Shown here piece by piece: positions 54,340 through 64,000 of a stretch of DNA of 64,000 nucleotides. Within the stretch, counting starts at the first letter, position 1; each line of letters begins with the position of its first letter. The DNA comes from Stratiolaelaps scimitus (lineage: Eukaryota; Arthropoda; Arachnida; Mesostigmata; Laelapidae), in NCBI GenBank assembly GCA_019614645.1, contig JABWDB010000015.1, positions 1,364,001 through 1,428,000 of the forward strand. Direction: 5' to 3'. A program made the position numbers and the translations under genes. The notes beneath the pieces are model-generated. The model searched no databases, was not told the origin of the DNA, and saw nothing but the letters and a program-made list of their open reading frames with translations.

Positions 54340-55425
54340 TCTCAGCCTGAACAACGTTCCACGTTGGAGACAACCTTATCTGCTGGTTGAGATTGCGCCG
54401 GTTGAGATTGATCCGTACCCCCGACAGATACGAATGTCAAGCTGTCGTTGGCTTCTCGTCAGTGACTTCGTTCGATTGCGTTCTTCATGGAGAGCCGTTT
54501 TGCCCAGATCGGTGCGGCGTACATGATGATTGACTTTGCGACAGCTGCCAGCAGTCGCCTGCTTTAACCCGCTCCGCCCACTCGCGACATAATATTCGCG
54601 AGACCGTTGACCGTGTTAACAGTCTTCTAAAGCGTATAGTTGACGGGCGGGGTGAACGTCGGTCCTCGGTTGAGGATCACCCCAATGTACTTGACCTCCT
54701 TTTAATGGCAACCCTGTGACCGTTCACTGCGATAAGCGATTCTCTGCACCTCTAGCGACCCACCAGTAGCGTTCCTCCAGGCTTTCTCTGCGCAAGCCCC
54801 AAGCTGTTTTCGTTCGTCCATCGAAAGATCTGGTCAAGTGCAATGCTTACCTAAGTGTCAATTTCTCCTCTTGCTGAAGCGACTATTGCCAGGTCGTCAG
54901 CAAGATGGTGCCTGCGGCATTTCAAGTTGCGACACTACGTTATACGTCAGGCACCACAATGACGGTCTCAGAATGGACTCTTGTGGCACCCCGGAGGTGA
55001 CTTTGTGCCCTTCCTCTCCTTCGACGAACCCGTGCTGGATCGTCATGTTGCTCAAATATCTCGCTAATATCTCTCCAGTGCAGTTAGCTGGAGATCCCTT
55101 GTCGTTCCAGGGCGTTTAGTACTACCCTTCAACCCATTAAGTTGAAGATGTTCTTGACGTCCAGAAGAACCACGAGGCAGATCCCCCACCGGGCAGTGGG
55201 TCTTTCTATGTTCTGCCCGCCTATAGCGGGGCAGCCTTCCCTTCTAGCTGCGTCATCAGTATGTCGGTGACGAGCACCTCAAACGCTTTCCCAGCCGTAC
55301 TTTATGCACACAAAGATCTGTACGACCTACAGTTCCCGAGTGGCTTCCCTGGCGCTTTGTAATTAGCACGTTAGAGAGACAACCTGAACAGGTGTTAAAA
55401 CTCGGGCCCAGCGTCATAGAGGACG
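54340..55425 (-). mobile_element. decayed non-LTR retrotransposon fragment (R1/Jockey-like reverse transcriptase)
   Basis: The minus strand encodes, in several frames broken by stops and shifts, successive landmarks of a non-LTR reverse transcriptase. In element order these are VLITK near 55,365, LDVKNIFN (motif A) at 55,164-55,141, GVPQ (the motif before the catalytic block) at 54,992-54,981, ADDLAIV (catalytic motif, normally F/YADD) at 54,901-54,881 and QRQLDIRICRGY, typical of the post-RT region, at 54,450-54,415. At least three frame changes separate these motifs, so it is non-functional. The endonuclease domain, ORF1 and 3' tail were not found. Confidence 0.78.
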
Positions 55426-55429
55426 CCTA

Positions 55430-57600
55430 TAGCAAGAAGCCTCCGCCTAGCCTGCCCGAAGGCTCCGGTAGATACCGTAACATCGATACGATCGATAGTA
55501 TTGCTCGCAGCCTCTGCGCCCTCAATACCGTGGCGCCCCCGTCGAGCTCAGTCTTGGAGTCCCTTTGCTCTCCCCATAGACCAGCGTTCTCCGTTCCCCC
55601 AGTCGCCTCGAGTAATTCCGAGCCGGGTCCTGCACTGTCTATGCTTATCATCAATGTCTCGATGTATCTCTCTCTGCGCATCGGGCGCGTGCGCTAGACA
55701 TCCGCGGCCGGAGTCCGCGTTGCCAGTCGTTCCATTAGCGTACAGACAGTGTGGTGCCCTGCTCGGCGCTTTCTTCCATCTTCGCCATTGGATACAATGT
55801 AGCCACCGTGAACAAAGTTTGCCGGCATCATTGTCCTTGTTGTTGTGTATTACAGTGGTGGCCGTGGCGGTTTGCTGCTGAGTGATGCCAGGCTGTATAG
55901 TTATTCGAGCCATATTGGGAGGAGTGTGCAGAGCTTGGAAAAATTCGGGTGGAATTTTTTTCCGCTAGAAAAACTCAACCAAACATGCTTTTGAAAGAAC
56001 AACAAAACCTCATCACCTCAGCATTACTAAACTAACCGTGCGTGTTTTTTTGTTTTATGTTCTAGATATGTGTAGCACTTGAGAGTAATTCAATCGCAAT
56101 TGCTATTAGCCAAAAACGTTGGTCAGTAGTGTGCTTATCTAAAGTGTAAAAAATAATATTAACAATTGTGCGTTTGCACTGCCAAAGTGTCTTCGCCGCG
56201 AATTGCTAACATGACATATGCTGTCTACGCTGTGCGCTTCGGTTTAATGTTGTTGTTGATGCTGCTGCTGCTGCCAGTTGTTGCTGCTCTTGTTGTTATT
56301 GGCCGTGGCGCTCTTGCCGGATTACGATGATGTGAGTCCAGGAGGAAGTCAGTTAGTCAGTGCTATATGAATGATGAGCTTGCCGTTACTACTGAACAGC
56401 CGTGCACACGACACAGCGCGGCGAGCAGCAGCAGCGGCGGCGACGCCGCCCCCCTCTGTGGTGGTCCTATCTGTGGTCACGTACGCCAGCCTGCCATAAG
56501 GTCACCAGGTCGTATGAGACTGGCGATGAGAATAACAACAACAATGAGACAACAACATGATTCGCCAGAATAGACGAACACAAATCAGATGGTGTTTTAT
56601 GCTTTGTGTGTTTGGGTTCATGGTTGCATTTTCGGTGCTGCTGGCCGATCGAGACCGTCAGAATTGCGGAATGAATCTATGGAAATGAGGGACGTTGCAG
56701 CTGCTGCTGTTGCTGCTGAACATCGAGATGGGTTTAAACAAATGCAAATTAAAAATGCAACCTAACCTAGTTTCTCGACGAGGGGGGCCATTTGACGGCG
56801 AACCATCCAGTAAATATGAGCGAGGCTACCTGCTTACTGCTTGCAATAGACAGGGTTCGGGATGGAGGAGAGGGAATAGGCTCGCTCAGAATCATCGATT
56901 AGAGTGTGGCGTTCTTTTGACAATTAGATGAATAGCCGGTTGGCGGTAAATCGCCTGACATTCATAGGACTGAGTATGCTGTAAAAAACGCTAGAATGAC
57001 CCACATGTGTGTACATATATATTTCTTTCTGCGTCTCTCTGTGTCTGCCGTTAGATTTGTGTGGGGAGAGTCCCGGGGCTCGGCGGTCCTTGATGACGAG
57101 GCAGAACATCGTTGGCCTATTGGCAATTTCGCTGGTGAAATGGGTAACACTCATCGAGGGCAAGAACGAAGATTGCCTGAGACGGACCCCAGCGAAAGTC
57201 AGAAACTCGTGGGACAGAATTTGATTCGAAAAAAAAACCGCTGTTTGTGCGAGCTTTGCTATTGTTTTTAAGCTAATCCTCCACTAGCTTTCCGAGGTGA
57301 CGAAAGGTCTTCGGTATACCTTGCACAGTTGGCGTTGAATTTATCCTATACTTGATCTACAGGTTCTTAAAATCGATTTCGTGTGCAAACCTATCTCGAC
57401 AACAGAACTCTACGGTGAAACTACCATGTCTGGGAACGATCAGGTTTACGTATAAACTTATCAAAAAAATTCTCAAGGACTCCTATGTGCCGAGAGATGG
57501 ATGGTGATCTTTTCGGGTCGTTATCTAGACAGCTATGGAGAATTTGTGGAACATCCAAATGTCAAGCTTGCTTGATATCTCGAGCTCTATTCCATGGGGA
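55430..57600. other. intergenic region without supported genes
   Basis: The sequence includes CTG/GTT-rich and CAG/CGG-rich stretches (56,245-56,305 and 56,415-56,450) that produce repetitive open frames. I find no domain, start context or splice pattern sufficient to call a gene. Confidence 0.5.
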
Positions 57601-57644
57601 GAGAAAATTTCGAAAATAATCCTTTTCTTCTACTTTTTCCATAG

Positions 57645-57731
57645 GAAAGACTACCGTGTTTTCGTGGACATGACGGTTGAGAATTTCCGAAGTATGCCAA
57701 TGTGGAAGTCCGTCAGTGTTTCTAGCTTTGC
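57645..57731 (+). other. exon-like segment A (unproven)
   Basis: A segment open in one frame is bounded by TTTTTCCATAG on the left and GCGTAAGT on the right, as expected for an internal exon. It would encode about 29 residues including VDMTVENFRSMPMW. It shares a stretch with segment B at 58,305-58,369 (TVENFR versus TAENFR). The phases of A and B do not join directly, and no flanking exons were found, so this remains speculative. Confidence 0.18.
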
Positions 57732-58304
57732 GTAAGTGGCGTAATATTCATTTGACTATTATAGACTGTCGAGACCTGGATGACCAGCAAAAGGGTACAG
57801 TGCTCAACCGGGGACCTAGTTCCCGGTTGAAAGCGTACTGTGGCTAGCGGTAACCTTTTGTCTGATGCTCCTGTACGCATACCTCGGTCGCTCTCCGACA
57901 TACCTATATAGCCTCGTCGACGAGAAACGGCAAAGACATGAGTTGCATAAATTATTCTGAGTACACCCGAATTACACCTAATTATTATACCGTAATGAGA
58001 GCATGATCGTTTCGCGACTACAATGAGGCCAAAGCTTTTCTTTAAAACGAAGTAGGTCTGACACAAGGTGTCGGCCCTATACAGGCAGTGTTAGGTTTTT
58101 CATATTGTTTATGCTGTAGTATGTTCGATTCGCATTGGCCTCTGATCTAAATCTACTCCTCGGACGGTTTACAATCTCTTATAATTCGTTGGCGCAGTCT
58201 CGTTTGCTGTTAGCATCTTTGTGGACTAATTATCTCGAAGACGGCTCTAATGGACAATAATCGACACTTTCTTCTCTCTCTCGCTTTCTCCCTCTCTGAC
58301 ATAG

Positions 58305-58369
58305 GTCCGAATGTTGTTGTGTTGTTTGCAAAAACAGCTGAGAACTTCCGGAAGATATCATTGCTAAAG
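58305..58369 (+). other. exon-like segment B (unproven)
   Basis: A pyrimidine-rich tract ending CTCTCTGACATAG precedes it and AAAGGTGCGT follows it. One frame is open and encodes PNVVVLFAKTAENFRKIS and three more residues. LFA..KTAENFR loosely recalls the start of cyclophilin-type prolyl isomerases (for example ELFADVVPKTAENFR), but the rest of the domain is absent, so this could be a relic or chance. Confidence 0.18.
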
Positions 58370-58901
58370 GTGCGTATATTTCCCTAACTCAATACAGATG
58401 GCTTAAGATGTATTCGAGTGTATTGGAAGTTGTGGGTAGGGGTCACGTTCAAATAAACGTATGCTACTACAGCGTCAGGACGAGATCATTGACATGAAAA
58501 AAAAATGATATTAGTGCTGTTTGCAACGGGATGACATGGACAAGATGGTGAAGTAATTTAGCGTAATTCGGTTAACAGAATTACGAGATTAGTGTAACCG
58601 AGCAGGCGAAGAATGGCAAGAGGACGAGATGACGAAATTAGTGTAGTGTGTTAATTGAAATCCGCTCATGGGACGACTGCAGTGAACTGATTACAGTAGG
58701 ACAATATGGCAACCGAAGGACGAAATTGTCGATGATCAAACCGGGGTCTCGGGTTCAAACGAACGACTGTCAGGTTCGATTGGGTGAAATCGCTGACTCG
58801 TGTTAGGTAGCACCCGGTGCAGCTGAACGGTGCGGGAACAGGGATAAAGACGTGATTGAACGTGACTGGGTCTCCGTAATTGGATTAAAACATGGCCCTA
58901 C

Positions 58902-58964
58902 TAACGAATTTCCACCACATATGTGTACTATTGAATAGTACACATGTGTGATGGAGATTCGTTA
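58902..58964. repeat. 63-bp near-perfect palindrome
   Basis: Two 31-base arms (58,902-58,932 and 58,934-58,964) are reverse complements with three mismatches around a single central base. Read as plus-strand RNA, two of the three mismatches become G-U pairs. The loop is too small for a microRNA precursor. It may be the fused ends of a small inverted-repeat element. Confidence 0.85.
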
Positions 58965-58969
58965 ACCAA

Positions 58970-60121
58970 AAATACGTCGAGTGACGTCAGCCTCTACACT
59001 CATCGTACCCTTATGCTTGTATGATGTCGTGGTGACGTTGGTGCATTTGGAAGGATCAGCTACTCATGTGTTTTCGCGTACGGTGCCAACAGCTTCTCTC
59101 TCACCGCGACCCTCGGCTCGGTGTGGTGAAGCTTATCTTTGTTTCTGCTAGAGAGTTTGACCCGGTCGCTCGACGCTTCGTCTCTCAGCTTGGCTGCGCT
59201 TCGTAATTCTTGAAGGTTTCAATTAATGTGCCATTAATTGTTCACGTTCAGTATCCTCCGCGGGCGGGATGGCAGAATTTGACAGAATTGCCAAATGCAT
59301 TATTAGGCTGGCACGCATCCGTCTAGTCGATTCACATCTCGGAGGCATGGGTGTTTGGCTGACCTCGAACGGTGTCAAACGCTATTGCATCATCTATATA
59401 TACAGAATGCTATGGCAAACATTTGTGTGGCACTAGACACGATTAGATGGTACTCTCTGGTAAATAAAATAAAAAATTTACAGTATAAATGTATTCTGAT
59501 GTAATCATAGAAAACAAAGGATTGTACACTGGTGCACACGTACACCATGTACACTACACCAGCTTTGATAATGCCCCCCGCCCAGCTGAACAAAAAATTA
59601 TACTTTTGCGGCGTCATACTTTTTTACACTATTCGATTTGTCATTGCTAAGTACTAAATTAAATGGTAGTCAATGCGAGGGTTGCTTCATTCTTCCGCTT
59701 ATATCCGCCGTTCTCCAGCACAATTGCAAAGTGTTTTGGCAGCACCACGCTATCACGAACGATATATATATATATATATACATATATATATGGAATTACA
59801 GCAGTCGAATATTGTACAACTCAATCCTAAATAACAAGGAAAATGAAACGAAATAAACAAACAAGTTTTTTTTTTACTAACATTAATTGAAATGTCACAA
59901 TGCCACAAATTTCATAAAGGAGTAATATGCGAAAAATATAAAAAAAAAGAAACCAACATAACGCTAATGGAGAAAGATTGTTGAGATTATACATACAATA
60001 TATAGTTTTATTTATTTCGTAACGAAATTGTAGTTTTTCAGAACGCTTGAGTTCTTTCGATATGTCCTCACCAGGTTGTGGCAACTCGAACCTGCGGCCT
60101 CTGGCTTTTTACAACCTGAAC

Positions 60122-60170
<49 letters not shown>

Positions 60171-60700
60171 ATCAATTCACCCTATTTTTAAAATTTTGTA
60201 TATTTAAAAAAAAATCTATATATATATATACTTACTAAAATATATATAAAAATTGAAAAAAATAGACTTAATTGATGCGAACACAGATTAGCCGTCAAAC
60301 ATCGTCGCATTCAAACATCAGTAATAGCATTGCATACTATCACTAGGCATTCTATGACATTTCTAGTTTTACATACGTTCTATATGATATTTTGCACATA
60401 ACTCTATATAATCTCAGCGACCAGTCTGTTACTTACTGATATATTTGTTAGTGCAAATAGGTTTAAGGATTTTGAATTATTTATTTAATATTTTTATTAG
60501 TACATTATATTTGTTATTTTCCCCGGTTTTTCCAGATCGTGTACCTTCACAGTCGACATTTAGAATTAAATTTAATTTAATCGCTTAAATTATTCAATTC
60601 GGTCAATGTTGGCCTTCATCATCCATTTTGTTTATTTCAACAACGGATGGTATGAATTATGAGTTATAACAAGTGTAAAAACAGGAGATCTATATGACAA
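58970..60700. other. AT-rich intergenic region
   Basis: I see no gene here. It contains several (TA)n tracts (59,762-59,791, 60,127-60,163 and shorter ones near 60,217-60,230), a small palindrome CAATTAATG/CATTAATTG at 59,220-59,240, and a weak B-box-like block on the minus strand near 60,080 (GGTTCGAGTTGCC). Confidence 0.6.
60127..60163. repeat. (TA)n microsatellite
   Basis: A TA run of about 37 bases in AT-rich intergenic DNA. Confidence 0.95.
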
Positions 60701-60709
60701 GCCTACTGG

Positions 60710-61180
60710 TCAGGGTGAGAATGAAGGTGGGCGTGGGGGGTTGTGACCCAGGTTAATGAATGCCCTGCTTGGTGTTGAGGTGGTACCTGGGGCACGCATC
60801 CCCACAGAACCTTCATGCGCAGGCTGGGCCAGGATCGTGGAAATTCCCGGACGTGCAGGCGAGGTGGTGGTAGCCGTGCACCGCGAATCTATAGTTACCA
60901 GGTGCCGGTTGCGGTGCGAGCAGCTCTTCCAAGCATCTGAACTCATCGTTGTTGTTTGGTAGAGGCACGCTTCTTGGTTAGAGATCTTTCTGCGGGAACC
61001 TTTGATATGTGTCCGGTATGCCTCTGTCTCGGGCAGGTCGAAACGCTCATTGAACTCCTCCACGAATCTACGCGTGGCTGCCATTAGATGCGTTTTGGTG
61101 CTGCTGGCCTGTGCCTGCAGGCAGAGTACCCTCTTCAGAAAGGTGGATTTCCCTCGGTCCAGCGTCGCGAGGTCGGACAC
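60710..61180 (-). CDS. hypothetical open frame, possibly transposon-derived
   Basis: A 156-codon frame on the minus strand. Its first part is coding-like (KTHLMAATRRFVEEFNERFD followed by a basic patch) and the remainder is rich in Ser, Thr, Pro and His. I recognise no domain. The opposite strand is also partly open and no splice or poly(A) context was found. A fragment of a retroelement gag-like ORF or of an unidentified gene are the main alternatives to chance. Confidence 0.15.
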   Translation of the reverse strand: MSDLATLDRGKSTFLKRVLCLQAQASSTKTHLMAATRRFVEEFNERFDLPETEAYRTHIKGSRRKISNQEACLYQTTTMSSDAWKSCSHRNRHLVTIDSRCTATTTSPARPGISTILAQPAHEGSVGMRAPGTTSTPSRAFINLGHNPPRPPSFSP

Positions 61181-61199
61181 CTTGAGGTCGCTTCTTCTT

Positions 61200-64000
61200 C
61201 TTCACCTCGCTTTTCCAAGTGGATCGGACACCGTAAGAGGCCATTGGTGCAACCTTTATCGAACAGGGAGGGCGCCGTTCGGAGTGATTGCTTGTGGGGA
61301 GACTTGATCTGTCGGCTCCCTGCGAGTGCTTTGCAGACTTTGGCCTTCATTTAACTGAAAGCGACCATTTCAGTGGCCCTTCTAGGGTTATAAGCAGTCT
61401 GCAAAGCCGGAGGACAAGATTGGATTCAATTCGTTGTAACCCTCACAATGTTCGTATACACTACAATCATTCTGGATGGCGGAAGAGTATCCGGACCTCT
61501 TCGGAAGATTGGAAGGCCGAGGGGGCCTCCTTCACCAGTCTCTCCCCGCGCATTGCCACTAACATGGGCCGGGGAGTACTTGATGGAGCATCCCCCTCAC
61601 AGGGACTCCAACCGGGAAACACACAGAGACGTCGTAATAGACTAAACAACCCTGTTATGGAACATTACCGGAACGGTTACACACCTTCCCTAGATAGCGA
61701 AGTAATGCCAAGCGTAAAGCCGGAACTAGGGAAGAGATAGGCTCTCAACAGAGGATGGTGGCTTTAGCAGGCAGAGACGTTTTGTCATCCACGTCAACCC
61801 TGCACTGAGTAAACGTGCCTTCGATAGAGATAGCTATGTCTCTAATGGTGTCCGTGCGTTTGAAGATAATTTCCTCCTCTAAAAAACAGGCGAATTATTG
61901 TGAAAAATCCTGGTTCAGTTCACTCATCTGAAAGACGGATCATATGGTCGCCGAGGGTCAGTAATCGTAACTTCTGCCATCAACATAATAGCCCTATCCC
62001 TCGGCATATCCTCTACATAAAAGAAAACCTTGTCTTAGTCCAGTGGCCCGAACTCTGCCTTAGGTGAGACCATCGCTGCATGATATAACAGCTCGATGCC
62101 CCCTGTGAACATTATGGGGTTCAACGTTGTTCAAGGTTCCGCAACACAATGGTGTAAAAATAAGTTAACCCCTTTTAACAGTGAACCTGAGCTATAGGCA
62201 TACAGATTGTGAAAGCGGCGCATAGCACGCATTTCGAATATTACAGTACAGGTAAGAAATTACATGCGTGGACCGTTGACCATTGACGAGATCGTTGTAA
62301 GTTGTACCCTCAACTGTCAGAGTCTGTCATCGTGTTTGCATGCATGGTGGCCTCTCGGTGCCATCTAATATTGTCATCATCATAAAGTTGAGCAATAGTG
62401 TTTGCCATGTGGCGCTAGTTTAGAGGTTGTCGAAGGGGTGCGAGTTTAAGGCTGACCCCATTAAAAACTTGCCCCATTTGCAACACTGAATTGGAGGTAG
62501 CATTCGACTGGCTGAACAATTAAGAAAGACGTTATTTTAAGATATCAGTCTCGTTCAATCTTCCAAGTGTATTGACTTGGTTCTAAGTTTGTCCTTCGAG
62601 TTGTTTCGGCTGGAAGCATTGCGTAGCCGTTACACCAGCGGTCAAGTTCATATGTGTGGCGTTTCATGTTTGACCAGCATGTGTGTCAATACATCTCTCT
62701 ACCCGCAAATAGATTCGAAATTAGTCCCCGACATCGCTCGCAGAAAGTCCTCAACCTCGAACACAATCCTCAATGGGCTTTACGACCGAGGTCAAGACGT
62801 TTACGGGTGGCAAATCCTGTTGTGGGTTACGGCTTCGAATTTACGCGAGTGCATTGCGTTTACCTGATAATAATAACAGCAATAATAACGAAAGTGACCT
62901 CTTGATGTTTTTCTTGTTTTTAGCTACAAAATACTCTTATATGACCCCTCTGTACCCGGTTCATCCTTCTGCATGTCTTCGTAGGGCGACGGCCGTACTG
63001 CCAATTCTCAGAAACGTCTGTGTATTTCTTAATTATATCATATTCTTGGTTCGGGCACAACACAGCAGCCGAGTTAGACGATACATCCAACAGCATTCGT
63101 GTCGATAGTGTGAGCTCTTGTTTCGCCTCGTGAGGACCGACTTCGGAGAACTCTATCCTCAAGTCGACATACCACTAATTTCACAATACTTCATAATATA
63201 TATATGTGTATGTGCATATTGGCATATATGTCTCTCCCGTTGAGGCGAACGACATGACTGACCATTGTCGCCCACGTCGGAGTATCCACAACAATCCCGG
63301 CCTTCGCTCTCGATTCCATTAAGTCTCAAACCGGCACGCTGCCCCAGTTCGCCCTCGTTCGTGCGCCCATCGTTTCATTGTTAAGTGGACAAGGTAAGCA
63401 GCCCTAAAACTATCGAACACCACGCCTCGATGCAAAGCCGACACGCCGAGACTACACGCTGACTTCGCCCCGGAATGGGTTGTCACGCAGGCGGACGGGA
63501 CGGGGCGGCTATTTTTTCCTCTTGTGCTCGCCTCGACATTGGTTGTCGTCTCGTTGTAGAGGACCATTGTCGTTAGCGAATGCCCTCCCAATCGAGAATC
63601 CATCGCCCGCTCCCCATACCCCGCACGCGTCTGTTGTGTCGACGCTGCTGTGGCAGGAACATTGAAATGTTTTGTCTGCGACTCGATAATAGGAGCCCTG
63701 CTGCGGGACTGTCCACTGGCGGATACTTCTGCCGCGTTCTGTTCGAATGGGTTCGTTCGAAGGGTAGCTGATCCGCTGAATGCGAGTAACGTATAGCGTG
63801 GGAATGCATTATAGACAGATATAATGGGTATATGTATAGGCGGGATGGCGGGGGGCGCATTGCATTGAGTTCGATTTCTGTCTCGATCGTGTTAGCGTGT
63901 CCGAGGATTCCCGCCATATTCACTTTGACGATGTTGGGTGGGCGTTTGCGGGTGTGTCGCTACAAAGGCCTATACCGTGTGTGGATGTAGGTTATGTGAG
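61200..64000. other. intergenic region without supported genes
   Basis: Only short overlapping frames on both strands are present. There is a CTT-rich stretch near 61,190-61,205 and short TA-rich tracts near 63,195. I see nothing else to annotate. Confidence 0.55.

Noticed and set aside
58902..58964. A microRNA precursor
   Set aside because: The arms meet at a single central base, leaving no loop of the size Dicer substrates have.

Overview
The window is animal nuclear DNA, most likely from an arthropod and plausibly a chelicerate such as a mite or tick. The evidence is the set of genes (POLR1A, PUS10 and a YY1/Pho zinc-finger factor), many short GT-AG introns, abundant (TA)n and (CT)n microsatellites, and a decayed R1/Jockey-like retrotransposon fragment. 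The species guess is inference; no marker in the window fixes it. No prokaryotic, viral, CRISPR or operon-like structure was seen.

Layout. Positions 1-12,490 are GC-rich, gene-poor DNA in which I find no credible exon. Positions 12,700-36,142 on the minus strand hold POLR1A, the largest subunit of RNA polymerase I. I assembled it as 21 coding exons whose junction phases all agree, giving 1,778 codons plus stop. Its first 19 exons are compact (22.1-36.1 kb). The last two introns are large (5.2 and 3.9 kb) and carry microsatellites and GC-rich sequence. A 1.74-kb divergent spacer (36,143-37,882) separates POLR1A from PUS10, an intronless 503-codon pseudouridine synthase gene on the plus strand (37,883-39,394). 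About 3.7 kb of AT-rich intergenic DNA follows. Positions 43,345-48,051 on the plus strand encode a YY1/Pleiohomeotic orthologue in seven coding exons (456 codons), followed by a long 3' region with an 18-G run and poly(A) signals near 49.2 kb. From 49.3 to 64 kb I find no confident host gene. This part holds the decayed reverse transcriptase fragment (about 54.3-55.4 kb), a 63-bp near-palindrome (58.9 kb), copies of a short repeat also seen in POLR1A introns, two weak exon-like segments (57.6 and 58.3 kb) and one unexplained minus-strand ORF (60.7-61.2 kb).

How the genes relate. POLR1A transcribes rRNA precursor and PUS10 modifies RNA, so their head-to-head arrangement could reflect a shared growth-linked promoter; a CACGTG E-box lies in the spacer. 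YY1/Pho is a sequence-specific regulator that in flies recruits Polycomb complexes. I see no sign of a novel multi-gene system. The most interesting points are local: a GC-AG intron in POLR1A, a splice acceptor embedded in a (TA)n tract, the intronless PUS10, a dispersed repeat that forms a long hairpin, and a 35-bp minisatellite in the last YY1 intron.
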